64,000 bases of DNA from Candidatus Gastranaerophilales bacterium (GTDB lineage Bacteria; Cyanobacteriota; Vampirovibrionia; Gastranaerophilales; Gastranaerophilaceae), in NCBI GenBank assembly GCA_944323155.1, contig CALURL010000005.1:51733-115732 (forward strand), read 5' to 3'. The stretch's first letter is position 1, and each line of letters starts with the position of its first letter. Below the pieces are notes generated by a model. The model saw nothing but the letters and a program-made list of their open reading frames with translations. It had not been told where the DNA came from and did not search any database. The position numbers were made by a program, and so were the translations under genes. This document shows, in pieces, positions 8,545 through 18,023 of the stretch.

Positions 8545-9318
8545 CTATTCTTCTAAATCTTCAATATCGTTATTGTCAATCTTGTTTTCTTTGGCTTGTT
8601 CTTTTAAGGCTGTAACACCGCTTGCGGCACCACCGGCAACACCTAAAGTATTAACAGTAGCATTTTCAACTTGTTTACCTTTTATACCGGCAAGTTTTCT
8701 ATATATATTAGTCATTCCGTCACGACACCACTCGTATGCATTTTTTACGCCACCTGAAACTGACTGATATACAGAGTTTTCTTTAATTTTATTCTTTGCT
8801 GATACAAGTTTTTGACCAAATGTTGTTTTGTCAAAGAAATTATCATATTTTGCCTTTGATTTTTCATAAAATGAAGTTTCTTTAAAGTCTGATTTAAGAT
8901 TTTTATATCCATTTTCAATTGAAGCGCCAAGTTCTTTAAACCCTTCAACAAATGAATGCTTAAAGTCTTTTGCTCTTTCAAGGAATTTCGCACCTGTTTG
9001 TGTTTTGAACACTTCTTTAATAGCCTGAATAGACTTTCTTCCGCCCCAGCCAACGGTCATACCGCCGATAAGTGCCGTTGCACCAACAGCAAGTGTTTCT
9101 ACTGTTGTTTTAACAGGTTTTGGAGCATTTTCAACGGTTTCTAATATATTTTCTCTTGCGTTTTCAATAGAGCTTTTAGCGGAATTATATTCTCTTTCCT
9201 GTTCTCTAAATTCTTCATCGTCTGTCTGCTGAATATTTTCTGCTTGATCAGATTTACGGCGTTCAAAAGCAGGATTTGCTTTGTACTGTTGTAAAATTCC
9301 CGGTTGAATTGTTAACAT
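8545..9318 (-). CDS. Lineage-specific helical protein of unknown function
   Basis: 257 residues from the ATG at 9318, chosen because TTGGAGATATAT gives a Shine-Dalgarno just before it. The first 75 residues are charged and helical. Residues 80-100 (TLAVGATALIGGMTVGWGG) are hydrophobic and Gly-rich, followed by amphipathic Lys/Phe-rich helices and a second Gly/Ala stretch (TLGVAGGAASGVTAL) near the acidic C-terminus. No Sec signal is present. It is the promoter-proximal gene of a two-gene unit with the 8018-8533 gene. I recognise no family. Confidence 0.6.
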   Translation of the reverse strand: MLTIQPGILQQYKANPAFERRKSDQAENIQQTDDEEFREQEREYNSAKSSIENARENILETVENAPKPVKTTVETLAVGATALIGGMTVGWGGRKSIQAIKEVFKTQTGAKFLERAKDFKHSFVEGFKELGASIENGYKNLKSDFKETSFYEKSKAKYDNFFDKTTFGQKLVSAKNKIKENSVYQSVSGGVKNAYEWCRDGMTNIYRKLAGIKGKQVENATVNTLGVAGGAASGVTALKEQAKENKIDNNDIEDLEE

Positions 9319-9474
9319 ATATATCTCCAATGCAATTAAAATTTTCCTATAAGATTAAGGCATATCAAGGATTTTTTTTGCTGAAATTTATATATCCTTT
9401 TAACAAATTGTTACAATAATTTTAAATCTTTACCTAAGGAATTATCGCATATTATTCAACTTTTGTAAATAATT

Positions 9475-10395
9475 TTATGAATATTTATAACCTTGATAAG
9501 AATTTCGCTTTATAAATTCTCTATCAATTTTATTAAGACAATCCATTTTTTTACCAAGCCAACGCGGGGCGATTAAATTCTTTTTCAATCCATTTCCTGC
9601 CAGCCTGTGAATTGTTGTTGTTTTTGGAAGATATTCCAAAAAATCGCAAACTGTTTGAATATATTCATCTTCATCCATAAAATCAATCCCGCCTGAGTCA
9701 TATATTTTTGCAAGTTTTGTATTTTCCAAGGCGCAAAGCATATGAATTTTCACCCCATCAACACCAAGTTCTGCTAATTTCTGCGCTGTCTGCATAATTT
9801 CATCATGCGTTTCCCAAAGGCCGAAAATTACATGTACGCATACATTAATACCTTTATTTTTCGTAAGTTCATAAGCGCGTAGAAAACAATCAAAATCATG
9901 ACCGCGGTTAATTTTTTTCAAAGTTCTGTCATGGATAGATTGCAAGCCGTATTCTACCCATGTGTAATAATCATCTTTAAAGGATGATATAAGTTCCAGT
10001 TTTTCATTATCAACGCAATCAGGACGGGTTCCAATGGAAATGCCGACAATATCAGGATGTTTCAGCGCTGAAGTGTAGATTTTTTCTAACTCATTGACTG
10101 GCTTATATGTATTAGAATAAGCCTGAAAATATGACATATATTTTTTTGCTTTAAATCTTGTACTTAAATTTTTTATACCTTCATCAATTTGATCTTCAAT
10201 AGCCAAAAGATTCGAATGAGCCTGCGAAAAACTTCCGCCTTCATCGCAAAAAATACAGCTGCCTGTTGATATAGTTCCATCCCTGTTCGGACATGAAAAA
10301 CCGGCATCAAGTGTTATTTTGTAAACCTTGACGCCGAATTTATTTTTTAAATATGCACTATACTGATTATAGCGTTTATCAGTATTATTGAACAT
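9475..10395 (-). CDS. Radical SAM protein, TIGR01212 / YhcC family
   Basis: 306 residues. The iron-sulfur cluster motif is the long-spaced form CPNRDGTISTGSCIFC, followed by DEGGSF, as in the TIGR01212 group. The middle has SIGTRPDCV and EYGLQSIHDRTLKKINRGHD, the Elp3-like half-barrel. Family members are radical S-adenosylmethionine enzymes of unsettled substrate. It starts 2 bases after the stop of the small zinc-ribbon gene, so the two are translationally linked. Confidence 0.9.
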   Translation of the reverse strand: MFNNTDKRYNQYSAYLKNKFGVKVYKITLDAGFSCPNRDGTISTGSCIFCDEGGSFSQAHSNLLAIEDQIDEGIKNLSTRFKAKKYMSYFQAYSNTYKPVNELEKIYTSALKHPDIVGISIGTRPDCVDNEKLELISSFKDDYYTWVEYGLQSIHDRTLKKINRGHDFDCFLRAYELTKNKGINVCVHVIFGLWETHDEIMQTAQKLAELGVDGVKIHMLCALENTKLAKIYDSGGIDFMDEDEYIQTVCDFLEYLPKTTTIHRLAGNGLKKNLIAPRWLGKKMDCLNKIDREFIKRNSYQGYKYS

Positions 10396-10397
10396 AA

Positions 10398-10565
10398 TTA
10401 TTCTTCTTTGTTATCGTCATAAATCGGATAAACATAGTGTTCACCGCAATTCGGGCAAACCACTTCCTGCTGCTTACCATCTTCAACTTTAGCTACTTCA
10501 AAAAGTGTTTTGCAGCCTGATTGAACACATCTTATTGCCCAGCTTGGTCTTATTAATCTTGCCAT
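10398..10565 (-). CDS. Small zinc-ribbon protein
   Basis: A 55-residue gene, start ATG at 10565 with AGGAAACTT just upstream. The product reads MARLIRPSWAIRCVQSGCKT and continues with VVCPNCGEHYVYPIYDD, giving four Cys (C-x4-C and CxxC) for a zinc ribbon. The stop lies 2 bases before the ATG of the radical SAM gene. I infer an operon; a role as a partner of that enzyme is only a guess. Confidence 0.75.
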   Translation of the reverse strand: MARLIRPSWAIRCVQSGCKTLFEVAKVEDGKQQEVVCPNCGEHYVYPIYDDNKEE

Positions 10566-10674
10566 AAGTTTCCTCTTTCTTATCCTACAATATTATTACA
10601 TAAACATTTTAGCATTTATGAAAAGTTTATGCAAGTTAAGTTATTATAATAGTTTATAAAAAATTCCTCGAATT

Positions 10675-10881
10675 TTAAGGCAGAGGATCATATCCACCTT
10701 TGTGCCACGGGTGGCATTTACAAATCCGTTTGACTCCAAGCCAGCCGCCTTTTAACACCCCATATTTTACAATTGCCTGACGGGTATACTCAGAACAAGT
10801 CGGCTTGAATCTACAGCATGCCGGCGTGTATTTAGAAATCTTTTGATATATTGATATTAAAAATAAGACTATTTGTTTCAT
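10675..10881 (-). CDS. yidD: Membrane protein insertion efficiency factor YidD
   Basis: 68 residues from the ATG at 10881. It carries the family blocks [35 protein letters not shown] and [17 protein letters not shown], with the conserved Cys residues. YidD is a small protein at the inner face of the cytoplasmic membrane that helps YidC insert proteins. A longer frame to 10911 lacks a normal start and would overlap the TPR gene. The ATG is 7 bases after the TPR gene stop, so it is likely co-transcribed with it. Confidence 0.93.
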   Translation of the reverse strand: MKQIVLFLISIYQKISKYTPACCRFKPTCSEYTRQAIVKYGVLKGGWLGVKRICKCHPWHKGGYDPLP

Positions 10882-10888
10882 ATAAAAA

Positions 10889-11887
10889 TTATTTTTCTTG
10901 AAGTTCTTCAATATATTTTATAACAGATTGTTTTATTTTGTCTTTTCTTGTATCCCACTCTTTCTGCGATACTGTAGTAACATTTCCGTTATTCATAAAT
11001 ACTTCCATTCCATGGTAACAAATCCATTTTGGCTCCGGCCTATTTGGATGTTTTTCATCCCAATCAAGAACCTTTTGCAATAACTTTGCAAGGTCTTTTT
11101 TATCCATTTTTGATATGTATTGTGAAGTTTTGGGCGCAATAAAAGGTAAAGCTGAAATTGCCTGAGCAGCAGAATTATCTTTACATACAGCGACATCTTG
11201 AATAGTCCTGTAACGACCTAATACATACAAATATGCAGCTAATTTATTATTATTAGAATATACATCTTCAGAAACGGCAATATAATATATTGGAAGAATA
11301 TCTGATGAAGAATTTTTTACGGAGTTAATAATTTCTTTTTTCTTGCTTTTAGGCATATTTTTATATTCGCTTACCAAATAAAATGGGTCATTAACTGATT
11401 GGTAATTTGTTACATTTCCATTTTTTGAAACAACAATCCCTTTCTTTGCATTAATTGCCACTTGTATCTGTTCTTTAGCCAGCTCAAAATTAGGATTTAA
11501 TTCAAGAGCTTTCTTATAATCGGCAATTGCTTCGTCATATTGTTTATTATGATAGTATGCTAATCCTCTATTTTGAAAAATATCAGGGAGATTTGGCTTT
11601 ATTTCCAGAGCCTTTGTGTAGTATGAAATTGCTTTTTCATATTCTCCAAGTTCATCCATCGCAATACCTTTAAAGAAATAGCCAAAATCGTTATCAGGAT
11701 AAAATTTTATAACATCATCAGAAATTCTATTCATTTCCTGCCAGTTTTCATTTGCCAAAGTCTGCTTTAGCAAATTCTTGTATTCATTGAAATCCTTTGC
11801 AGAAGCACTTGAATAATTAATACAAATTATTAAAGTCGCAATAAAAAGAAAAATTATAATACAAAAACTAACATGAATTTTTTTCAT
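10889..11887 (-). CDS. TPR-repeat protein, exported or membrane-anchored
   Basis: 332 residues. Residues 8-28 ([20 protein letters not shown]) are a signal or anchor segment. Residues about 55-145 hold TPR motifs ([37 protein letters not shown]). The C-terminal 170 residues are of unknown fold. TPRs bind protein partners; the partner is unknown. It sits between flhA and yidD on the same strand. The 25-base gap to flhA would allow read-through from the flagellar-type operon. Confidence 0.75.
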   Translation of the reverse strand: MKKIHVSFCIIIFLFIATLIICINYSSASAKDFNEYKNLLKQTLANENWQEMNRISDDVIKFYPDNDFGYFFKGIAMDELGEYEKAISYYTKALEIKPNLPDIFQNRGLAYYHNKQYDEAIADYKKALELNPNFELAKEQIQVAINAKKGIVVSKNGNVTNYQSVNDPFYLVSEYKNMPKSKKKEIINSVKNSSSDILPIYYIAVSEDVYSNNNKLAAYLYVLGRYRTIQDVAVCKDNSAAQAISALPFIAPKTSQYISKMDKKDLAKLLQKVLDWDEKHPNRPEPKWICYHGMEVFMNNGNVTTVSQKEWDTRKDKIKQSVIKYIEELQEK

Positions 11888-11912
11888 ATCCCCTCCATTT
11901 TTTTATAAAGCA

Positions 11913-14024
11913 CTACTGTTCCATAGAATAAGATTCACCTATAGTATCTATAGCTTCAACTTTGATATCTGTAATCAGTTCCGAATAAGATATTACAACA
12001 ATTGTCGGAATATGACGTTCCAGAAGCTGATACAACGGCAGACGAATTCGTGGCGAACACAGGATCACCGGCTGCTGACCGCATGCCTGATGCGCACGCA
12101 TTAATGTTGTTGCAGTTGTCTCTATAAGTTCCTGCACCTGCATCGGGTTAAGTAAAAACATTGTACCAAGTTCGGTTCTCTGACAACTGTCGTCAAGAAT
12201 TTTTTCCCATTCAGGAGAAAGTGTCAATGCATACAAAACTTTGTCATCGCCGACATTAGACAGACAAATTTGACGCCCTAAAGCCGCCCTCAAACGTTCT
12301 GACAAAATGTCAGGTTCTTTAGAAAATCTTGCATAATCACAAAGTCTTTCAAATACAAAGATAATATCCTTTATTGAAACTTTTTCTCTAATAAGGTTAA
12401 CAAAAATCTTTCTCAGGTCGCTTGTAGAAATAATAGTCGGAACAAGGTCGTTAACAAGCGTCGGATCTTGAGAACGAACAAGTTCCATAAGTTTCAACAC
12501 GTCAGTCTTTGTCATAACTTCATCAACATGTTTTCTTACGCATTCCTGAAGGTGAGTTACGATAACATCGGTTGAATCAACTGCGGTTACTGAACGCGCG
12601 GTCTTCGCATCTTCCGGAGAAATCCAGTAAGCTTGCGTTTGATATGTTGGGTCAATTCCGATAATCGCATCCTGCGGAACTTCTTTTTTCATAGCATCCC
12701 ACTGGTCTGCTATTACCATCAATTTGCCCGGGTAAACATACCCAGTCGCAACAGTATTTCCACGAATTGATATCATATATTCATTAGCATCAAGAGCTGA
12801 TGAATCCATAATTCTTATGTTTGGCAAAATATAACCCAATTCATCAGTAACCCTTTGACGTAATGCAGCAATTTTTGCAAGTAATTGGCCTTCCTGATCA
12901 GGGTCTGCGATTACAAGCAGATTAGAACCAACCTGCAAACTCAAAACGTCAACACCTAAACGTTCATACATACGGTTAGGGTTAACAAGGTCTTGCATGT
13001 TTTGGCGTACATTTTCCAATTGCCCCAATTGGGATTGAACATCAGCATTGATAAGAGTTGAAAACCCTGCGATACCAAGCCCGATTGAAAAGAAGAAAAA
13101 TGGCCAGAAAGGTAATCCGGTAAACGGAGGCCCTGTTATTGCAAGTAACATTAAGAAAGCCGCTGCAAGGAATAATGCATAAGGCTTGCTAATAATTTGG
13201 CCTGTAACATCGGTACCTAATGAATTTGCAGCAGATGAACGTGTCATAAAAATACCTGCAGCAATTGACATTAACAGTGATGGAACTTGTGAGGCCAAAC
13301 CGTCACCTATTGTTAAAATTGTATATTTTGAAATAGCATCAGCAATAGGCATTTGATTCATCAAACACCCGATACACAAACCTCCGATAATATTGATTAA
13401 CACAATGATAATACCTGCGATGGTATCACCTTTTACAAACTTCATCGCACCATCCATACTACCAAAAAGATTTGATTCTCTTTGTAAATCTTCACGTTTC
13501 TTGGTCGCTTCTTCAGGAGAAATTAATCCGGCGTTAAAATCTGCGTCAATTGTCATTTGTTTACCAGGCATCGCGTCAAGTGCAAATCTTGCCGCAACTT
13601 CTGCGATACGTTCCGCACCTTTGGTAATTACCATGAATTGCACAACCGTAATAATCAGGAAGATTACACCGCCAACAATCATATTACCGCCGGTTACAAA
13701 CGAACCGAACGCGTGAATAACTTCTCCGGCTTCACCTTTAGATAGAATTAACCTCGTTGATGCAATTGACAAAACAAGACGAAACATTGTACCAATAAGA
13801 ATAATTGACGGAAATGACGCAAGTTCAAGAGTTTTTCTAACATACAAGGATATCATCAAAAGCACGACACCGAGAGTTATATTCAAACATATTGAAACAT
13901 TTATAACCCAGTTAGGAAGTTCGCATAACAACAGCACGATTAACAGCAGTACGAATACCGCCATAAATACTTCACTTAAATTGTTACCTCCACCGCTCCC
14001 CTGAGCTGCCTGTTCCTGTGCCAT
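11913..14024 (-). CDS. flhA: FlhA-family export apparatus protein (FHIPEP)
   Basis: 703 residues, normal for FlhA. About eight membrane helices in residues 18-330, with the FHIPEP core ERIAEVAARFALDAMPGKQM and MKFVKGDTIAGI between helices. The cytosolic domain (about 345-703) holds HLQECVRKHVDEVM, DLVPTIISTSDLRKIFVNL and the end block CSPRIRLPLYQLLERHIPTIVVISY. It forms the nonameric export gate of flagellar or injectisome type III secretion. Some residues (GAMKFVKGDT) look more like SctV, but the company of FliF and FliE makes it flagellar-type. Its ATG overlaps the fliH stop (TAATG). Confidence 0.92.
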   Translation of the reverse strand: MAQEQAAQGSGGGNNLSEVFMAVFVLLLIVLLLCELPNWVINVSICLNITLGVVLLMISLYVRKTLELASFPSIILIGTMFRLVLSIASTRLILSKGEAGEVIHAFGSFVTGGNMIVGGVIFLIITVVQFMVITKGAERIAEVAARFALDAMPGKQMTIDADFNAGLISPEEATKKREDLQRESNLFGSMDGAMKFVKGDTIAGIIIVLINIIGGLCIGCLMNQMPIADAISKYTILTIGDGLASQVPSLLMSIAAGIFMTRSSAANSLGTDVTGQIISKPYALFLAAAFLMLLAITGPPFTGLPFWPFFFFSIGLGIAGFSTLINADVQSQLGQLENVRQNMQDLVNPNRMYERLGVDVLSLQVGSNLLVIADPDQEGQLLAKIAALRQRVTDELGYILPNIRIMDSSALDANEYMISIRGNTVATGYVYPGKLMVIADQWDAMKKEVPQDAIIGIDPTYQTQAYWISPEDAKTARSVTAVDSTDVIVTHLQECVRKHVDEVMTKTDVLKLMELVRSQDPTLVNDLVPTIISTSDLRKIFVNLIREKVSIKDIIFVFERLCDYARFSKEPDILSERLRAALGRQICLSNVGDDKVLYALTLSPEWEKILDDSCQRTELGTMFLLNPMQVQELIETTATTLMRAHQACGQQPVILCSPRIRLPLYQLLERHIPTIVVISYSELITDIKVEAIDTIGESYSMEQ

Positions 14025-14734
14025 TAAACTTCTTTTAAAGCCTCACTTATTACTGCCAATTGGGCTTCTATAGTGGCATCGATTACACCATTTGTCGTTG
14101 TCACCATACACCCGCCTTCCATAACAGTTTCGTCCGGTACTATTAATATTTTAGCATCTAAACCGGCATTGTTAAGTACCTCTGGGATTTCCTGCTTCAA
14201 CAAAGAAACCTGTGCCGGATTTACTCTTAAAGTTATCTTTGTTTCTTCTTTTGAAAGACCTTTCAATATTTCCGATATATTTTCAAGAATTATATTCGGA
14301 TCCTGTTGTAATTCTTTTTTAATGATTTTTTTTGCAATATCAACGCTTATTTCTAAGATATCAGGCGCTATATAATCAAATACCTCTTGTTTTGCTGTTA
14401 AAAACTCGGTTATTGCATTTTTAACTTCCTGAATGTCTTCTTTTGCCTGCATCAAACCATCTTGATAGCCTTCTTTTGCAGCTGCTTCTTTTATAGAAAC
14501 AGCTTCTTCTTTAGCGCGTGAAATAAGATTTCTGTCATCAATTCTTCTAAAACCGCGCCTTCTATCCCCGCGCCTGCGTTCTTGACGCTGTTTAAAATCA
14601 ATATTATCAAGATCAAAAAGGTCGATTTTATCCTCAGCAGGCTCAATTTTAGGCTGCTGTTCTTCAACCTTCTCCTCAATAACCGGAATGTCTGGTGTTA
14701 CTTCCGGCTTTTGTACTTTCTTTTTTATAATCAT
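14024..14734 (-). CDS. fliH: FliH/SctL-family export ATPase regulator
   Basis: 236 residues. The N-terminal 60 are acidic and Pro-rich, then comes a very basic patch (ERRRGDRRRGFRR). A helical middle (ISRAKEEAVSIKEAAAKEGY) is followed by the C-terminal FliH domain: SVDIAKKIIKKELQQDP, TLRVNPAQVSLL and VMEGGCMVTTTNGVIDA with a final helix. FliH dimerises and holds the export ATPase FliI, which is not in this window. It is coupled to flhA by a one-base overlap. Confidence 0.87.
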   Translation of the reverse strand: MIIKKKVQKPEVTPDIPVIEEKVEEQQPKIEPAEDKIDLFDLDNIDFKQRQERRRGDRRRGFRRIDDRNLISRAKEEAVSIKEAAAKEGYQDGLMQAKEDIQEVKNAITEFLTAKQEVFDYIAPDILEISVDIAKKIIKKELQQDPNIILENISEILKGLSKEETKITLRVNPAQVSLLKQEIPEVLNNAGLDAKILIVPDETVMEGGCMVTTTNGVIDATIEAQLAVISEALKEV

Positions 14735-14745
14735 GATTACTTGTA

Positions 14746-15768
14746 TTATACACTATCTTCTATATGGGTGGCAATAATATTTGCAACTTTCGGAGCAATT
14801 TCGTAGTACTCGCCTTCCAAAGCGTTGAATACAAAGCGTTTCACCTTCGGGCGCTCAAGTTTTAACATTTGTTCCAGTTGAGGCTTTTGTACATATTGTG
14901 AAATATTTTGAATTTTGTTTATTAATTTTGAAGGGCTAATTGTGCTTGCGGGTGACGGCAAGTTTGTTTTTATCTCCTGCAAACACTGCATTGCAACATA
15001 AGGGTCAACTTTTGACGGTAAATCCGGCATTCCCATAAATTTAATTACAGATTGAGCGTCATCAGGATTAAATTTATTAAGGATTGTCTGCACCTTATCC
15101 TGTTTCATCTTTTGGAAAAGTAGTGCAAGAGTTGCTAATTTAAGGACTTTTGCGTTTTGTCCGGAAGGCATTTGAGCAACTGCACCTTGCGGTACTCCAT
15201 TGACAGGCTGAGCCGGAACTCCGGCTGGTTGTTGAGATTGTTGAGCTGCTTGCTGTGCTTGTTCTGCTTCAACCTGCTGCTGCATCATCGCATCTATATT
15301 GGATTGACTTGCCGCTTTCTCCATCAATTCTTCATTAATCAGGTTATTTTGTTTTAATTCACCAATGCAATCCAAATAAGTCTTTTTTACATGATGTTCT
15401 ATTAATTGCAGAATTTGATCTTGAGGTAAAGCCTGCTTAAATGCATTTTTTGCGATTTCAAAAATCGTAAATGCAATTTTCTGCATAATAGGATCCCAGT
15501 ATTGCTGAGGAATACCTGAACGAATTAAATCTACGGATTTGTGGAAAGACCATTCGGCAATAATCTGGGTAATCATCATTGCCTGATCAAGGTTAAAATC
15601 AAGCTGAGGGTCGTCATTCAAGGCCTGCCCTGCAATCATTGCAAAATTACCTAATGTATTTGCAACATAGGCTTTTTGAGCATCATTAAAATCCGCAGGA
15701 ATTAACTCTTGCGCCTGCTGTGCAAGATTCTGTGCAAATCCTTGGTAATCAAATCCCGGTATAGCCAT
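14746..15768 (-). CDS. Unknown protein in the fliG position; possible highly divergent FliG
   Basis: 340 residues between fliF (6-base gap) and fliH (11-base gap), the slot that fliG fills in most flagellar operons. The N-terminal 150 residues are helical. A Gln/Pro/Ala-rich linker (about 168-205) leads to an all-helical part: LALLFQKMKQDKVQTILNKF, NPDDAQSVIKFMG and, at the end, KLERPKVKRFVFNALEGEYYE. The armadillo-like helices are compatible with FliG, but I cannot see the charged torque helix or other diagnostic FliG residues. Position suggests a switch or C-ring protein; sequence alone does not prove it. Confidence 0.55.
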   Translation of the reverse strand: MAIPGFDYQGFAQNLAQQAQELIPADFNDAQKAYVANTLGNFAMIAGQALNDDPQLDFNLDQAMMITQIIAEWSFHKSVDLIRSGIPQQYWDPIMQKIAFTIFEIAKNAFKQALPQDQILQLIEHHVKKTYLDCIGELKQNNLINEELMEKAASQSNIDAMMQQQVEAEQAQQAAQQSQQPAGVPAQPVNGVPQGAVAQMPSGQNAKVLKLATLALLFQKMKQDKVQTILNKFNPDDAQSVIKFMGMPDLPSKVDPYVAMQCLQEIKTNLPSPASTISPSKLINKIQNISQYVQKPQLEQMLKLERPKVKRFVFNALEGEYYEIAPKVANIIATHIEDSV

Positions 15769-15774
15769 TTTTTA

Positions 15775-17445
15775 TTATCCTTGTTCAATCCAGCTTTTAA
15801 TTTTTTCTGCGGCTTCTTCGTCATCAGCATCTGAGATTTCTGAAGAAAGATTTGACAATGTATTTATTAGCTGGTCAGGGCTTTGCTGAGGAATAAATTC
15901 CCTTTGTTGCTGTTCCAGCAAACCTTGAGCCAATTCTGACTGACGTTCCGTCAATTGAGCTGCGCGATTATTAATTTCTGCAAGCTGCTGTTCTTGTTGG
16001 GAAGTTTTTTGTCTTAACATTTCAACTTCTCTCAAGCTTTCTTCTTTTGCCTTACGAACCTTATCAGAAACCGCTTTAAATACAATTAGCAAACCGATAC
16101 CGCTCAATGCAACCGCAAGCCACCAAGGATTACCTGTTTCATCTGGTTTTGGAAGGTTAGAAGGTTTATCAGACATCAAATACGGGTCATTTGGATCTGA
16201 AAATGCAATAGATACATTATCTGCTGTTACTTTTGGACTTGCAGCGTGTGCAATTAAGTCTTTTAACTCTTCTAATGTTGTGTTTGCAGGAAGTGCATTT
16301 CTATCTAAAGTTACAGCGATTGAAATATCTTCTATAACACCGGGTTTAATATATTCATTAGTTTGTGTTTTAGTTACACCATACTGAGTTTCTGTTGCAG
16401 AACGGGAATAGTTTCTATTTTGAGTAGAATCTGAACCATTTGCAGGCAAACCATTCGGAAGATATACACTTACTGCATTGATGCCTTTATTTGAATCTGA
16501 AGTTCTATCACCTAAGCCTTCTGTAAAGGATTGTTCATTAACCGCAGTTTTTCTGTTAGGGTCATAATCTATTGTATACTTTTCAACAGGAGCCTGACGA
16601 AGAAATGTACTTACTGTTGCAACATAGTTACCTTTACCGATAAGTCTGTCTAACTGCTGTGAAACCTTGCTTGTCATGTACTTGTCATTTTCTTCAATTT
16701 TTTGAAGCATTTCGTCTTCCGCATCCATAATACTATGATAAGTATTACCGTTAGTATCAGTAATGGCAATATTTTCAGCGGTTAAACCCGTTACACTTCC
16801 AAGAAGAAGGTTTGTTATAGCCTTAACTTTAGCCTGATCAAGTTTTGAATCAGACGGAATTGTAACTTGAACAGTTGCTGTTACCGGTTTTTGCATAGAA
16901 GTAAACATTGATTGCTCCGGTATTGAAATAAATACAGAAGCATTTTCTATTGGTTTAATTCTTCTGATAAGTCTTGAAAGTTCGCCATTAATCGCTCTTG
17001 CAAGACGTATTTTTTTATCTTCTTTAGTTGATGTAAAATCACCTTTGTCAAAAATCTCCAGACCAACATTCTGATCCATAAGCCCGCTTTGAACAATTTG
17101 GATTAAAGCTTCATCACGCTGGGCGGTTGTACATTTTTTTCTTCCTGTTGTACAGTCGCCTTTTTTCAGGTAAAGAGTTGATTTTGTACCATCAACACGT
17201 CTGCTTACTGCTATATCATATTTTGCAAGTAGTGCTTGAATTTCAATGGCTTTTCCAAAATTATCAGTCGTAATCAAATCTACATCTTCTTTTATCGGTT
17301 CTTCTGTAACAGTTTGTCCGTTTTTAGATGCATTATTGGAGTTAACAACAATACCTATTGTTATAAACAGGCCGATTACTATGAAAATTCCGCCTGCAAC
17401 GCCAAATAATAAAGCTTTGTTTTCCAATAATTTTTGAAAATCCAT
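15775..17445 (-). CDS. fliF: Flagellar MS-ring protein FliF
   Basis: 556 residues, the full FliF length and about twice the size of injectisome SctJ. TM helix 1 at about 14-35, then the YscJ-like ring domains (LLAKYDIAVSRR, RLARAINGELSRLIRRI, ASVFISIPEQSMFT). A second periplasmic domain follows, then TM helix 2 at about 443-462 (WWLAVALSGIGLLIVF). The cytoplasmic tail ends AAEKIKSWIEQG, like the FliG-binding tip of canonical FliF. An insert with CTTGRKKC near residue 77 may form a disulfide. The retained tail suggests that a FliG partner exists, plausibly the next gene. Confidence 0.93.
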   Translation of the reverse strand: MDFQKLLENKALLFGVAGGIFIVIGLFITIGIVVNSNNASKNGQTVTEEPIKEDVDLITTDNFGKAIEIQALLAKYDIAVSRRVDGTKSTLYLKKGDCTTGRKKCTTAQRDEALIQIVQSGLMDQNVGLEIFDKGDFTSTKEDKKIRLARAINGELSRLIRRIKPIENASVFISIPEQSMFTSMQKPVTATVQVTIPSDSKLDQAKVKAITNLLLGSVTGLTAENIAITDTNGNTYHSIMDAEDEMLQKIEENDKYMTSKVSQQLDRLIGKGNYVATVSTFLRQAPVEKYTIDYDPNRKTAVNEQSFTEGLGDRTSDSNKGINAVSVYLPNGLPANGSDSTQNRNYSRSATETQYGVTKTQTNEYIKPGVIEDISIAVTLDRNALPANTTLEELKDLIAHAASPKVTADNVSIAFSDPNDPYLMSDKPSNLPKPDETGNPWWLAVALSGIGLLIVFKAVSDKVRKAKEESLREVEMLRQKTSQQEQQLAEINNRAAQLTERQSELAQGLLEQQQREFIPQQSPDQLINTLSNLSSEISDADDEEAAEKIKSWIEQG

Positions 17446-17489
17446 TTTTTACCCAGTCTGTTTTATTTTGTTTAGTACTTAATTATATC

Positions 17490-17831
17490 TTACACTTGAA
17501 TTTGCATAACTTTGTCATACGCTTGAATGACTTTTCCTGTCAATTGAGTAGCCATGTTAATACTAATTTCAGACTTAGCCATAGCAGTCATTACATCGTG
17601 GATATCAACATTGCTGTTTCCTGACATAACGTCTTTCAAAAGGTTATCAGGTGCGTTAAGCTCGTTATTCATGTTTTCCATCAAGCCTGACATTACCTGC
17701 TTAAAATCAGGAGAACTTGTATTTTCTACCCTGTCCATTCTTGCAGAAGGCATCATAGAACCGACACCAGTATCAAGTTTGGTGTGTTGAATTCGTCCTG
17801 CTAAATCATAATGCGGATAAAAACTGTCCAT
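17490..17831 (-). CDS. fliE: Flagellar rod/MS-ring adaptor FliE
   Basis: 113 residues from the ATG at 17831, preferred because AGG lies 9-11 bases upstream; a longer frame to 17861 has no Shine-Dalgarno. The C-terminal half shows the FliE signature: DIHDVMTAMAKSEISINMAT and then KVIQAYDKVMQIQV. FliE joins the MS ring to the rod and is the first export substrate. It is the promoter-proximal gene of the fliE-fliF-x-fliH-flhA unit. Confidence 0.9.
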   Translation of the reverse strand: MDSFYPHYDLAGRIQHTKLDTGVGSMMPSARMDRVENTSSPDFKQVMSGLMENMNNELNAPDNLLKDVMSGNSNVDIHDVMTAMAKSEISINMATQLTGKVIQAYDKVMQIQV

Positions 17832-17935
17832 TACATCTACCTGCCTTTCTATACTTATCATAACGTAATTTTTCTAAATTTATACACCCACATAGCAAAA
17901 AATCATCCGAATTATGTAGATAAATACATAAATTT

Positions 17936-17967
17936 AGACCATAATAACTAGAGAGTTACTATGGTCT
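17936..17967. terminator. Strong hairpin between prepilin D and fliE
   Basis: AGACCATAATAACT pairs with AGTTACTATGGTCT across an AGAG loop: 13 of 14 base pairs. On the plus strand a run of six T follows 8 bases later; on the minus strand the tail is only AT-rich. It could end the minus-strand prepilin D transcript just before the fliE promoter, or act as an inverted-repeat operator for the flagellar-type operon. Confidence 0.6.
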
Positions 17968-18023
17968 TAATGATTTTTTATACAAAAGCAAATATTATCA
18001 CTTTATGAAAATATGATAAAGAA

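Noticed and set aside
10882..10911. Longer start for yidD
   Set aside because: Would need an ATT-type start inside the TPR gene; the ATG at 10881 gives the usual YidD N-terminus.
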